A stretch of 64,000 nucleotides of DNA from positions 29,580 through 93,579 of the forward strand of contig JBMHBX010000041.1 in NCBI GenBank assembly GCA_049890215.1, given 5' to 3'. Shown piece after piece: positions 18,994 through 27,772 of the stretch. Both the position numbers and the translations under genes were made by a program. Numbering within the stretch: the stretch's first letter is position 1; every line of letters starts with the position of its first letter. Under the pieces are notes generated by a model. The model made no database searches. It was not told where the DNA came from and saw only the letters and a program-made list of their open reading frames with translations. The stretch comes from UBA685 sp049890215 (GTDB lineage: Bacteria > Pseudomonadota > Alphaproteobacteria > Puniceispirillales > Puniceispirillaceae).

Positions 18994-19935
18994 CTATTTT
19001 GCAGAAAACCGCCCGCCTGGCCTTAAATGCGCCAGATAATGGGGGATATGAGATTCGACTGATTGCGGTATCATGCCAAGATCAGAGAACTTCTTTGCAC
19101 GCTTTGAGACCACATTATCTTGCTCTAGCAAATAAAGTTGATCACGTGTCACCGGCGGATTAGGCAGCAATTGCAATATGCTGGCTGGCAAATGCATGAA
19201 TGCAAAAGGCACTGAGATAAGAGGGCGCTGACGCCCGATAGCCTCACATGTCATTGCCATTAATTCGCGAAATGAATAGGTTTTTGGCCCGCCAAGCTCA
19301 AAGATTTGGTCATTTGTGTCCTTATTGGCAAGCGCTGCTATCACCGCATCAGCCACATCACCAACAAATACAGGCTGCATTAAATTTTTACCGCCTCCTA
19401 TCACCGGCAACGCAGGCGCTATCATTGCCATCTGGCCAAATCGGTTGAAAAAACCATCCCCCGGGCCAAAAATAATAGAAGGACGCAAAATCGTCACAGG
19501 AGAGAACCCACGAAGCAAAGCGCGCTCGCCTTCTGCTTTGGTGACAGCGTAACGACTTTTTGATTTCAAATCCGCACCGATAGCAGATAGATGAACAATT
19601 TTTTCAATATTATGTGCTTTTGCAATAGTGGCAATGCGCCCTGGCAGTGTTGCTTGCACGGCTTCAAAACTCTGCGTGCCAGACGGCGCCAAAATACCAA
19701 CAAGATTGATAATATAATCAGCGGGCGCTATGACAGATTCCAGAGCATCATCACTCAGCGCATCTCCAGAGATAGCCGTAATCTGGCCAACGTCACCAAG
19801 TGGTTTTAGCGCTTTAGCTTTCGTAGCGTTCCGGCATAAGATAATCACCCGTGCGCCTTGCTTGGCAAGTTTTTCAACAATGGCTCTTCCGACAAATCCG
19901 GCACCGCCAATCACTGTGACTGTTTTATTTTGCAT
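18994..19935 (-). CDS. NAD(P)-binding SDR, NDUFA9-like
   Basis: A 313-residue extended/atypical short-chain dehydrogenase. The Rossmann motif VIGGAGFVGRAIVEKL is at residues 8-23. INLVGIL and LRPSIIFGPGDGFFNRF match the complex I NDUFA9 subfamily, which binds a nucleotide structurally; many alphaproteobacteria have this homologue beside uppP. The active-site Tyr is not obvious apart from SRYAVTKAEGE (YxxxK is present). It may be a complex I accessory or assembly subunit, or an uncharacterised reductase. Confidence 0.85.
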   Translation of the reverse strand: MQNKTVTVIGGAGFVGRAIVEKLAKQGARVIILCRNATKAKALKPLGDVGQITAISGDALSDDALESVIAPADYIINLVGILAPSGTQSFEAVQATLPGRIATIAKAHNIEKIVHLSAIGADLKSKSRYAVTKAEGERALLRGFSPVTILRPSIIFGPGDGFFNRFGQMAMIAPALPVIGGGKNLMQPVFVGDVADAVIAALANKDTNDQIFELGGPKTYSFRELMAMTCEAIGRQRPLISVPFAFMHLPASILQLLPNPPVTRDQLYLLEQDNVVSKRAKKFSDLGMIPQSVESHIPHYLAHLRPGGRFSAK

Positions 19936-20091
19936 ATCTTAACCAATCCCCGGTGGCTCATAAAAATGAGGTTATCTTTGCTTGATAATTTATCTATCAG
20001 ACTGTGAGCGATAGTAAAGAGCCAAGACGCATATCAGCGCGCTTTCGCCTTGTTTTTTCATTTTATCCCTGTGCCCTGAGAGGACAGCGTG

Positions 20092-20886
20092 TCACCTTGG
20101 GGGCCAGACATAAGGAAACCAATCATCACGCAATCGCTGACCTTGTATCATACCATGATCAGGAAAAGGCGGTGAGGTGCGCCCGGGACGGCTCACATAA
20201 GCTGCATCATCGCCTATATAACGTAATGATAATGCCCGCCGCCTCGTACTTGCCAAATTCCCTTTCGCCCCATGAACGGACCGGAAATCAAATGCAATCG
20301 CATCACCTGGCGACATCTCCCATTCTAATATCTCATAGCGATCAGGCTCTGCATCAGGGTCAGGCACAGGCAAAAACGCTTCATTGTCAGGATAAAAATT
20401 ATCTTCCTTAAGCCATCTTGTCGGCAATACTAGCTTGTCCCATTTATGTGATCCTTTAATGCATCGCAAAGTTGCCTCTTTGACAGGGTCAATCGGGATC
20501 CAAAAGCTGATTGTTTGCCGGCCTTCAACAAAGTAATAAGGCGCATCCTGGTGCCACGGTGTCGCTTTGGCAGTGCCAGGCTCTTTGACCAGAATGTGAT
20601 CATGAAAAAACTGCACCTTATCAGAACGCATTAATTTTGCCGCTGCCTGTGGCGCAGGCGAGTGCGCCATAATTTCCTGTAATTCTGAAATAGATTGCCA
20701 ATTGCAATAATCATCAAAAAAGCGGCCCTTTTCACCCTTCAGGAGGTTTTCTGCAGCATAAGGCCCCGGATTTGCCATATTTTTTTCTATGGCTTTTTCT
20801 ATCAAAGGCACCCACTCTTGAAATAACCCTTTGATATAGACAGCGCCATCAGCTTGAAAATCTGAAATATGCTTATTTGTGATCAT
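20092..20886 (-). CDS. Phytanoyl-CoA dioxygenase family protein
   Basis: A 264-residue Fe(II)/2-oxoglutarate oxygenase. The iron triad is readable: HxD in PWHQDAPYY (His112, Asp114) and the distal His in SVHGAKGN (His205), with Arg residues following in TRRRALSLRY for 2-oxoglutarate. An AAGG element precedes the ATG. The family hydroxylates varied small molecules, so the substrate is open. A YCII protein is encoded 49 bp upstream on the same strand. Confidence 0.88.
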   Translation of the reverse strand: MITNKHISDFQADGAVYIKGLFQEWVPLIEKAIEKNMANPGPYAAENLLKGEKGRFFDDYCNWQSISELQEIMAHSPAPQAAAKLMRSDKVQFFHDHILVKEPGTAKATPWHQDAPYYFVEGRQTISFWIPIDPVKEATLRCIKGSHKWDKLVLPTRWLKEDNFYPDNEAFLPVPDPDAEPDRYEILEWEMSPGDAIAFDFRSVHGAKGNLASTRRRALSLRYIGDDAAYVSRPGRTSPPFPDHGMIQGQRLRDDWFPYVWPPR

Positions 20887-20935
20887 AATGGCCTTTTCTT
20901 GAAATCTGGCTCAGAGAATAATGGGGTGATTTGCA

Positions 20936-21223
20936 CTAGCCTTTGCGAATTTCATAAATTCGAATAGCTGTGATAAACGGATTTTTGGCAGCGATCTCCT
21001 CAGCTTCTTCCATAGAGGCCGCCTCTATGAGGGAATAACCTGTCAGACATGTTTTATCCATAACAAGGTCTTTCGTGCCATCTTTTGTGATTTCTCTGCC
21101 ATTCATAAATCCGCCCATATCCTTTGTGCAGGATTGTGTTTGCGCAAACCAATCATTCCATTTTTCCATAATGTCCGGCGTTGGCATTTCAAAACCAACA
21201 TGCAAAATCATAAATTGCTTCAT
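20936..21223 (-). CDS. YCII/DGPF-domain protein
   Basis: A 95-residue protein, starting MKQFMILHVGFEMP after an AAGGGG Shine-Dalgarno. The alpha-beta pattern with GGFMNGREI, SLIEAASMEEAEEIAAKNPF and ITAIRIYEIRK fits the YCII-related dimeric alpha-beta barrel family. The role is unknown; such proteins often neighbour oxygenases. It is divergent from the dehalogenase gene; the 82 bp between them hold both start regions. Confidence 0.82.
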   Translation of the reverse strand: MKQFMILHVGFEMPTPDIMEKWNDWFAQTQSCTKDMGGFMNGREITKDGTKDLVMDKTCLTGYSLIEAASMEEAEEIAAKNPFITAIRIYEIRKG

Positions 21224-21305
21224 ATTGTTTGCCCCTTTATCTTTGAATATTCTAGCCTTATATGGTTTTTTATACAGGCACAGGAAAGAAAGTTTCACAA
21301 GGTTT

Positions 21306-22193
21306 ATGACGAATTTTTATCCCAATTTTCAAACACAAGATATTGAAACAGAAATTGGCACGTTTCCTGTCACAATAGGCGGTAGCGGCCCGCCTGTGTT
21401 ATGCTTGCATGGCTATCCGCAAACCCATGTTATTTTTTATAAAATTGCGCCCTTATTAGAACATAAAGTCACTTTGATTTTAACTGATTTGCGTGGTTAT
21501 GGCGCAGCACCAAAACCGCCAACAGATGACAGGCACAGCCCCTATAGCAAACGCGCCATGGCAGGTGATATGGTCCAAATTATGGACCATCTTGGTTATG
21601 ACCAATTTGCGATTGTCGGCCATGACAGGGGGGGACGTGTAGCGCACAGGCTTGCCACTGATCACCCGGAACGTGTCAGCCATCTAAGTGTGCTTGATAT
21701 TGCCCCTACTCTGGCCATGTATGAAAAAACAGATATGGCTTTTGCGACTGCCTATTATCATTGGTTTTATCTGATACAACCTTCCCCCTTACCAGAGACA
21801 ATGATTAGCGCAGATGTTGCGTTTTATCTGCGCCAAAAAATGGGCTTATGGTCTCGTAAAGAAAACTGGCTCTCTGAGGCGGCATTTAACCATTATAAGG
21901 CGGCGTTTGAGGCACCTGGCACCATTGCTTCATCTTGTGAAGATTACAGGGCCGCAGCGACTATCGATCTTGACCATGACAGACAAGACAGACAGCACAA
22001 GAAATTACCAATGCCTGTGCAAGCTTTGTGGGGCCAGGACGGGTTTGTCGGCAGTTTCTATGATGTTGTGGCTGAATGGCAGAAAGTGGCAATGGATGTC
22101 ACAGGGCATTCTGTGCCAGGTGGTCATTTTTTACCTGAAGAAGCGCCTGACGAGACTGCGGCGGCTTTGCTGGCGTTCTGGGGTTTGGCGTGA
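21306..22193 (+). CDS. Alpha/beta hydrolase, predicted fluoroacetate/haloacetate dehalogenase
   Basis: A 295-residue protein that should hydrolyse a 2-haloacetate to glycolate plus halide. All residues I know from fluoroacetate dehalogenase structures are present: HGYPQTH (35-41), nucleophile Asp107 in GHDRGGR with carboxylate-binding Arg108 and Arg111, Asp131 in VLDIAPT, the halide-pocket residues His152-Trp153 (YYHWFY) and Tyr214 (SCEDYR), and the catalytic His274 in PGGHF. The ATG at 21306 follows AAGG. The next gene overlaps its stop by one base (TGATG). An epoxide hydrolase is less likely because of the HW/Y halide set. Physiological substrate unproven. Confidence 0.85.
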   Translation: MTNFYPNFQTQDIETEIGTFPVTIGGSGPPVLCLHGYPQTHVIFYKIAPLLEHKVTLILTDLRGYGAAPKPPTDDRHSPYSKRAMAGDMVQIMDHLGYDQFAIVGHDRGGRVAHRLATDHPERVSHLSVLDIAPTLAMYEKTDMAFATAYYHWFYLIQPSPLPETMISADVAFYLRQKMGLWSRKENWLSEAAFNHYKAAFEAPGTIASSCEDYRAAATIDLDHDRQDRQHKKLPMPVQALWGQDGFVGSFYDVVAEWQKVAMDVTGHSVPGGHFLPEEAPDETAAALLAFWGLA

Positions 22194-22645
22194 TGAGTGA
22201 TTTCACGCTTGCGCCACAAATACAAAATAGCTCCGTAAGCGTGCGCATGATTGGGCCGTTTGAATTACGCCTCGTGGATGATGCTCGTTATTTATGGCTT
22301 CTGCTTATCCCCCATATAGCTGATATTACTGAGCTTCATCATCTGCCTGAGGCGCTTCGTCATCAGCTGATTGATAATGCGGCAATCATTGCGTCTTGCA
22401 TGCAAAGTCACACAAAGGCAGATAAGATGAATGTTGCGGCAATTGGCAATATTGTCTCGCAGATGCATGTGCATATCATAGCACGGCACAAAGATGATGA
22501 CGCTTGGCCTGACCCTGTTTGGGGACGTGGCTCACCCACCCCTTACGAGCCAGAGAAACGGAAAGCGACAATGACTGCCTTACAGAGCTGGCTTGACGGG
22601 GTATCAGACAGGTTAATGTCTCCAGATAAGGATTACCGCCCATGA
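22193..22645 (+). CDS. HIT family hydrolase
   Basis: A 150-residue histidine-triad nucleotide-binding protein. The signature is NIVSQMHVHIIARHKDD, with the HxH core followed by the third His. Members remove phosphate-linked groups from nucleotides (AMP-amidates, Ap4A). The start codon overlaps the dehalogenase stop, and the stop overlaps the next gene's ATG, so this is one operon. An alternative GTG one codon upstream is possible. Confidence 0.88.
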   Translation: MSDFTLAPQIQNSSVSVRMIGPFELRLVDDARYLWLLLIPHIADITELHHLPEALRHQLIDNAAIIASCMQSHTKADKMNVAAIGNIVSQMHVHIIARHKDDDAWPDPVWGRGSPTPYEPEKRKATMTALQSWLDGVSDRLMSPDKDYRP

Positions 22646-22902
22646 CCCTATTTCGCAATTTGCTTCTGACAGTTCTTTGGATCACCATCGCATTGCTTGA
22701 GATTTTATTACTGACCGCAGGGCTTATTTCACAAGGCCATGATAAGGCGCGGTTAATCCCAATTGCGTTTGCTGTCATTGTTGTTCCGGCGATTGGCTAT
22801 GGCATTCATCGCTTTATTACATGGCTTTTGAAGACAAAGCCGCATGATAAGCCGCATGATAAGCCGCATGATAAAACAGGGGCTCTTTCTTCTGATGGCT
22901 AA
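22642..22902 (+). CDS. Small membrane protein with KPHD repeats
   Basis: An 86-residue protein with two hydrophobic segments (about 5-30 and 40-65) and a hydrophilic tail KPHDKPHDKPHDK, encoded by a 12-bp tandem repeat. I recognise no family. The ATG overlaps the HIT stop (ATGA) and the next gene starts inside it, so it is tightly coupled within the operon. Confidence 0.7.
   Translation: MTLFRNLLLTVLWITIALLEILLLTAGLISQGHDKARLIPIAFAVIVVPAIGYGIHRFITWLLKTKPHDKPHDKPHDKTGALSSDG
22837..22872 (+). repeat. Three tandem copies of a 12-bp unit
   Basis: AAGCCGCATGAT occurs three times in a row without mismatch and encodes KPHD in the small membrane protein. Being a multiple of three it can change length without frameshift. 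Confidence 0.95.
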
Positions 22903-24088
22903 ATCTGCTCAAAGCTATGATGTTGCCATTATCGGTGCCGGAGCGGCCGGATTATTTTGCGCGTCTTTGATCGCGTCCAAAAATAACCGCACTATTTTGA
23001 TAGATCATCGCCAGAAAGTCGCAGAGAAAATTCGTATTTCAGGTGGCGGGCGCTGTAATTTTACCAATCTTTATTCAGGACCAGAGCATTTTTTATCGCA
23101 AAACAAACATTTCGCTAAATCAGCTTTGGCAGGTTTCAGCCCTCAAGATTTCATCTCAATGGTTGAACATCATGGCATTGCCTATCACGAAAAAAAATTA
23201 GGTCAGCTTTTTTGCGATCATTCAGCGCAAGATATAATAGATATGTTGCTATCAAGATGCCAGAGCGCAGGAGTGACAAACGCCTTTGGCATTTGTGTTT
23301 CATCTGTCAAAAAACAAGATGATGAGTTTGTTATCACAACAGATAAGATGTTGATAAAAGCAAAAAAGCTTGTCATCGCAACTGGCGGATTATCCATTCC
23401 AAAAATTGGCGCAACCGGTTTTGGCTATGATATAGCAAGCCAATTTGGCCTGTCTGTCATTTCACGGCGTGCAGGTTTGGTGCCACTGACATTTACAGAC
23501 CATCTGAAAGAGGCTTGTTCACATTTATCAGGCCTGTCTGTTGAAGCTTGTGTGCATTATGCCAAGACGCGATTTTCTGAAGGCCTGCTATTTACCCATC
23601 GCGGCTTATCTGGGCCTTCAATCCTGCAAATCTCCTCTTACTGGCACGATGGTCAGCCCATTGGCGTTAATTTGGTGCCATCTGTCGATATGCAAGATTA
23701 TCTGGCTGAGGCAAAAAAACATCATCCAAAACAAGATGTCCTCTCTCAGCTAGCGCATCATTTGCCAAAACGGCTGGCAAGCCAGATATGTGATGATTTG
23801 AGCCTGTCAAAAAAAATGGCAGATACCAGCGATAAAGCCTTACGCCAATTAGCAAGCCGCATTAATGATTGGCAAATTAGGCCAGCGGGGACAGAAGGCT
23901 ACCGCACCGCTGAGGTAACACTTGGCGGGGTCGATACAGCTGATTTATCGTCTAAAGATATGCAAGCGAAGTCTGTGCCAGGGTTATATTTTATCGGTGA
24001 AGTTGTCGATGTCACAGGCCACCTCGGAGGGCATAATTTTCAATGGGCCTGGGCTTCGGCCTATGCGATGGCCTCACACTGTAACTAG
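22895..24088 (+). CDS. NAD(P)/FAD-dependent oxidoreductase, HI0933 family
   Basis: A 397-residue flavoprotein (BaiN/HI0933-like). The FAD dinucleotide motif is AIIGAGAAGLFCA at the N-terminus, followed by the family signature EKIRISGGGRCNFTN. ATGGLSIPKIGATGFGY lies in the middle, and the closing GEVVDVTGHLGGHNFQWAWASAYA is near the C-terminus. The real start is taken at MAKSAQSYDV; it overlaps the preceding gene by 8 bp. The substrate is unknown. It converges on katG across a strong terminator. Confidence 0.92.
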   Translation: MAKSAQSYDVAIIGAGAAGLFCASLIASKNNRTILIDHRQKVAEKIRISGGGRCNFTNLYSGPEHFLSQNKHFAKSALAGFSPQDFISMVEHHGIAYHEKKLGQLFCDHSAQDIIDMLLSRCQSAGVTNAFGICVSSVKKQDDEFVITTDKMLIKAKKLVIATGGLSIPKIGATGFGYDIASQFGLSVISRRAGLVPLTFTDHLKEACSHLSGLSVEACVHYAKTRFSEGLLFTHRGLSGPSILQISSYWHDGQPIGVNLVPSVDMQDYLAEAKKHHPKQDVLSQLAHHLPKRLASQICDDLSLSKKMADTSDKALRQLASRINDWQIRPAGTEGYRTAEVTLGGVDTADLSSKDMQAKSVPGLYFIGEVVDVTGHLGGHNFQWAWASAYAMASHCN

Positions 24089-24097
24089 ATAAAACAA

Positions 24098-24129
24098 AAA
24101 ACCGGCCAAGATAACTCTTGGCCGGTTTT
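24098..24129. terminator. Bidirectional intrinsic terminator
   Basis: A perfect 13-bp stem AAAACCGGCCAAG/CTTGGCCGGTTTT with a 6-nt loop ends in T-runs on both strands. It lies between the convergent flavoprotein gene and katG and should end both. Confidence 0.93.
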
Positions 24130-24155
24130 ATCAAATCATAGTGATAGAATTGATT

Positions 24156-26291
24156 TTAGTTTTTCAGATCAAATCTGTCTAAATCCATCACTTTCGTCCA
24201 GGCAGAGATAAAATCAGAGACAAATTTGTCTTTGTTATCATCTTGTGCATAGACTTCGGCGATAGCACGTAGTTCTGAGTTGCTACCAAAGACAAGGTCA
24301 ATGCGGCTTGCCGTGCGAACAACGTCTCCAGAGGTACGATCTGTTGCCTCATAACTATTTGCGCCTGTCGCCTTCCAGCTAACTGACATGTCCAGCAAGG
24401 TTGAGAACCATGCATTATCAAGGCTGCTACCATCACCCCAGACACCTGTGCCCGTAGCACTGATACCAAGAGACCGTAATCCGCCAACAAGCACTGTCAT
24501 CTCTGCTGGTGTTAATTCCAGAAGCTGTGCTTTATCAAGCATCATCTCTTCAGGGCTAACCGCAAAGATTGTTTCAGAGTAATTGCGGAACCCGTCTGCA
24601 CGAGGCTCAAGATAGGCGAAAGATTCAGCATCTGTGTGCTCAGCACTTGCGTCACCACGGCCAGTTGTCACTGGCACAATTGCTGATGTTGCCATCTCAA
24701 TGCCTGCTGCGCCGCCTATCACAATCACATCTGCCATGCTTGCACCATGGCTTTCTGCTATGCCTTCATAAACACTCAGCACATGCGCAAGCTGTTCTGG
24801 TTTATTCGCCTGCCAATCCTTCATCGGGGCCAGTCTTATGCGGGCACCATTCGCACCGCCACGCTTGTCAGACCCTCTGAAAGTTGAGGCAGAGGCCCAG
24901 GCTGTTTCGACCATTTCCTGAAGTGACAGACCTGATGATTTCAGCGCTGTCTTTAGCGCAGAGACCTCAGACTCTGATAATGACTTACCCGCCGGAATAG
25001 GATCTTGCCAGATATAATCTGTTTCAGGATAGTCGCCAGCAACATAATTCGTCTTTGGCCCCATATCACGGTGCAACAATTTGAACCAAGCAGCAGCAAA
25101 TGCCTTACCAAAGGCTTGCGGGTCATTGATGAAACGCTCACCAATGGCACGATATGCCGGATCTTCTTTTAATGCCAAATCAGCGGTCGTCATCATTGGT
25201 GTGACTTTGCCACTACCATCAACTTCTGGCGCCATATCAGCTTCTTCAACATCGACAGGGTGCCAGATATGTGCACCTGCCGGGCTTTTTGTTAATGCCC
25301 AATCATATTTGAACAATAAGCGCAGATAATCCATATCCCACTGTGTTGGATTAGATGTCCACGGCCCTTCAATGCCAGAGGTGATAGTATCAACACCTTT
25401 GCCAGCGCCATGGCTGCTCTGCCATCCAAAACCCTGAGCCTCTATTGGGGCGCCTTCAGGTTCTGCACCTACTGCGGAGGCAGGACCATTACCATGCGCT
25501 TTACCAAATGTATGACCGCCTGCAACCAATGCAAAGGTTTCTTCGTCATTCATAGCCATGCGTCCGAAGGTTTCACGAATATCCTGTGCTGATAGGAGCG
25601 GATCAGGATTCGCATTCGGGCCTTCTGGATTCACATAAATCAAACCCATCTGCACAGCAGCAAGGGGGTTTTCCAAATCCTGTCTGGTATTGCCGTAACG
25701 GTTATCACCAAGCCATTTGTCTTCGGCGCCCCAATAAATATCTTTTTCGGGATGCCATATATCTTCTCTGCCAAGTGCCGTGCCAAGGTTCGGGCCGCCC
25801 ATATCTTCGATAGCCACATTACCTGCCATAATCAGCAAATCAGCCCAAGATAATTTGTTGCCATATTTCTGCTTGATAGGCCATAAAAGCCGGCGCGCTT
25901 TATCAAGGTTCCCATTATCCGGCCATGAGTTCAACGGCGCAAAACGTTGCGCGCCTGTGCCCCCGCCACCACGACCGTCACCTGTACGATAGGTGCCTGC
26001 TGCGTGCCATGTAAGACGAATGAAGAACGGCCCATAATGCCCGTAATCAGCAGGCCACCATTCTTGTGAGTCAGTCATCACTTTTTTCAAATCTGCTTTT
26101 AAGGCTTTGATATCAAGTGTCTTCACCAGACTGGCATAATCAAAATCAGACCCAAGCGGATTTGATTTGTTGTCATGCTGCCGTAAAATATCAAGATTTA
26201 GCTGATTGGGCCACCAATCAACTGTTTTGGTGCCAGACATGGGAGTGGTCACACTACCATGCATTACAGGACATTTACTCATTTCATTCAT
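24156..26291 (-). CDS. katG: Catalase-peroxidase
   Basis: Bifunctional heme enzyme that removes hydrogen peroxide by catalase and peroxidase activity. It has 711 residues in two duplicated peroxidase domains. The distal site is RLTWHAAGTYR; its Trp, the Tyr in GLIYVNPEGP and the Met in ETFGRMAM form the covalent Trp-Tyr-Met adduct needed for catalase activity. The proximal heme His is in LVAGGHTFGK. The start MNEMSKCPVMHG follows a GGAG element; longer upstream reading is not conserved. irr lies 161 bp upstream on the same strand, with a candidate Irr box in between. Confidence 0.98.
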   Translation of the reverse strand: MNEMSKCPVMHGSVTTPMSGTKTVDWWPNQLNLDILRQHDNKSNPLGSDFDYASLVKTLDIKALKADLKKVMTDSQEWWPADYGHYGPFFIRLTWHAAGTYRTGDGRGGGGTGAQRFAPLNSWPDNGNLDKARRLLWPIKQKYGNKLSWADLLIMAGNVAIEDMGGPNLGTALGREDIWHPEKDIYWGAEDKWLGDNRYGNTRQDLENPLAAVQMGLIYVNPEGPNANPDPLLSAQDIRETFGRMAMNDEETFALVAGGHTFGKAHGNGPASAVGAEPEGAPIEAQGFGWQSSHGAGKGVDTITSGIEGPWTSNPTQWDMDYLRLLFKYDWALTKSPAGAHIWHPVDVEEADMAPEVDGSGKVTPMMTTADLALKEDPAYRAIGERFINDPQAFGKAFAAAWFKLLHRDMGPKTNYVAGDYPETDYIWQDPIPAGKSLSESEVSALKTALKSSGLSLQEMVETAWASASTFRGSDKRGGANGARIRLAPMKDWQANKPEQLAHVLSVYEGIAESHGASMADVIVIGGAAGIEMATSAIVPVTTGRGDASAEHTDAESFAYLEPRADGFRNYSETIFAVSPEEMMLDKAQLLELTPAEMTVLVGGLRSLGISATGTGVWGDGSSLDNAWFSTLLDMSVSWKATGANSYEATDRTSGDVVRTASRIDLVFGSNSELRAIAEVYAQDDNKDKFVSDFISAWTKVMDLDRFDLKN

Positions 26292-26350
26292 GGGTTTCTC
26301 CAAAAGGTTTCGATGTTTTCCAAAACGTACATCACGCAAAAAACTCAGAC

Positions 26351-26404
26351 TATTAATATGGAATGGCCCCACAGGCAGGTCAAGCAGTTTAGAATCATTT
26401 CAAT
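26351..26404 (-). promoter_or_regulatory. Candidate katG promoter with Irr-box-like element
   Basis: On the minus strand a TTGACC -35-like hexamer (26379-26384) and an AT-rich CATATTAAT -10-like element (about 26351-26360) precede katG. Just upstream of the -35 is TTTAGAATCATTTCAAT (26388-26404, plus strand), close to the TTTAGAA...TTCTAAA inverted repeat described for Irr binding (ICE). -35/-10 spacing is slightly long. Confidence 0.45.
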
Positions 26405-26452
26405 GTGATTTTTTCAAAGGATGAAAGCCGTCAAATGCAGGTTTCTACATAA

Positions 26453-26896
26453 CTAGCCAAGTGAATGCTTCTTTTTGATTTTCACCACTAATTCAACAGC
26501 CTCTATCTCATATCCCTGCGGTGCATCCGGCAGGTCAGCTTTGATGTCATGAGATGGGATATCAATTAATTCACCTGTTTCTTCGATTAAGAAATGATGG
26601 TGATAAGACATATTTGTATCAAACATAATGGCATCATCACCAGACGGCACACGTTGCACCATACCTGCTGCTTCAAATTGATGAAGACAATTATAAATGG
26701 TAGCAATTGCCAGATGTTCTCCCATCTGGGCGATTTGTTGGGCTAGCATATCCGCGCTGACATGCTGTTTGTTGTCGCTAAACAGCAGACTGGCCAATAA
26801 AATGCGCTGACGGGTCGGCCGCAAAGAAGCTGCACGCAACCTGTTCTTTATAGCGCGTTGTGTTTCAGCGGATATGTGAGTCAAAAAAAGCGTCAT
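26453..26896 (-). CDS. irr: Irr-type Fur family transcriptional regulator
   Basis: Iron/heme-responsive regulator of the Fur superfamily. The winged-helix domain has LRPTRQRILLASLLF and LAIATIYNCLHQFEAAGMV. The Irr-diagnostic block FDTNMSYHHHFLIEETGELIDIP contains the three-His heme/metal site, and the C-terminus QGYEIEAVELVVKIKKK also matches Irr rather than Fur or PerR. There is no N-terminal Cys-Pro heme motif of the Bradyrhizobium type, as in many other alphaproteobacterial Irr proteins. It is 147 residues with no strong Shine-Dalgarno, encoded directly upstream of katG, which suggests peroxide defence under Irr control. Confidence 0.88.
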   Translation of the reverse strand: MTLFLTHISAETQRAIKNRLRAASLRPTRQRILLASLLFSDNKQHVSADMLAQQIAQMGEHLAIATIYNCLHQFEAAGMVQRVPSGDDAIMFDTNMSYHHHFLIEETGELIDIPSHDIKADLPDAPQGYEIEAVELVVKIKKKHSLG

Positions 26897-27004
26897 ATAT
26901 CATGTGATGCCTTGTCATATAGATTTTGTCAATAAAGGCGCCTTTATAGCTTTATCACAAGGCTTCTCTTGTCTTGACCGGAAACAGAGCCTAAAACTAG
27001 CGCT

Positions 27005-27772
27005 ATGGAACTTCTTGTACTCTCATTGCCAGATGATAATGAACGGCGCGCGCGCCTTGAGGCCAGCCTTTCGCCTTATGGCCTTGACTATCACTGGATA
27101 AAAGCTGTGGATGCCAGAGGCTGGTCAGATGAAGAGGCTGCTTGCCACCTTGATCATATGGCGTTGTTTTTCAATATGTCCTATCACCCAATCCCGGGAT
27201 CAATCGGGTGCTATCGCTCGCATCTAAAAGCTTATGAGCACTTACTGCTCTCAGATAAACATGCTGCCATAATCCTTGAAGATGACGCAGAAATCACAGA
27301 GGCATTTGCAAGCCATCTATCCTGCCTTGAGTCTGCCGCTCATCATCTTGATGTAATTTTTTTATGTGACAGACGACCGGGGCGACCAGCGCCTTTGATA
27401 GGACAGTCCCATAAAGGATTGGCATTTACCTTCAAGCGCTTTGCCAATATCGGGGCAAATGGCTATGTCATTAATCGCAAGGCTGCCCGGCTTATGATTG
27501 ATCACTATGATAAATTTGGTCTTGAAATTGATACATTGCTAAATAGGTGGTGGCAGACAGGGTTATCAGTTGCCACAACAGCGCCAGAGCTTGTTACCCA
27601 TAAAGATATGGGGTCTTCGATTGGCTATGACAACATCCGTTTCGTCACGAACCCCTTTCGCCGTCTGGCAAATTCAGGGGCGAATTTGAAAATGTCACTG
27701 ACAAAGCGATTGTTGTTTCAGCGTCATTTGAAAAAGATGCAGACAGATTTTGAAAAAGGAAAAACACTATGA
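27005..27772 (+). CDS. Glycosyltransferase family 25
   Basis: A 255-residue LgtB/LpsA-like transferase of lipooligosaccharide synthesis. It opens with ELLVLSLPDDNERRARLEASL, followed by GSIGCYRSHLKAYEHLL, the acidic donor/metal motif IILEDDAEI (about 89-97) and ANIGANGYVINRKAARLMI, a standard GT25 order. It is probably active at the cytoplasmic face of the inner membrane. Its stop overlaps the nitroreductase start by 4 bp. Confidence 0.9.
   Translation: MELLVLSLPDDNERRARLEASLSPYGLDYHWIKAVDARGWSDEEAACHLDHMALFFNMSYHPIPGSIGCYRSHLKAYEHLLLSDKHAAIILEDDAEITEAFASHLSCLESAAHHLDVIFLCDRRPGRPAPLIGQSHKGLAFTFKRFANIGANGYVINRKAARLMIDHYDKFGLEIDTLLNRWWQTGLSVATTAPELVTHKDMGSSIGYDNIRFVTNPFRRLANSGANLKMSLTKRLLFQRHLKKMQTDFEKGKTL

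Noticed and set aside
21075..21305. Longer dehalogenase reading from 21075
   Set aside because: This stretch overlaps the YCII gene on the other strand and shows no family similarity; ATG 21306 has AAGG before it.
26292..26372. 27-residue N-terminal extension of KatG
   Set aside because: A GGAG lies right before the internal ATG and the family begins there; the extension runs through the likely promoter.
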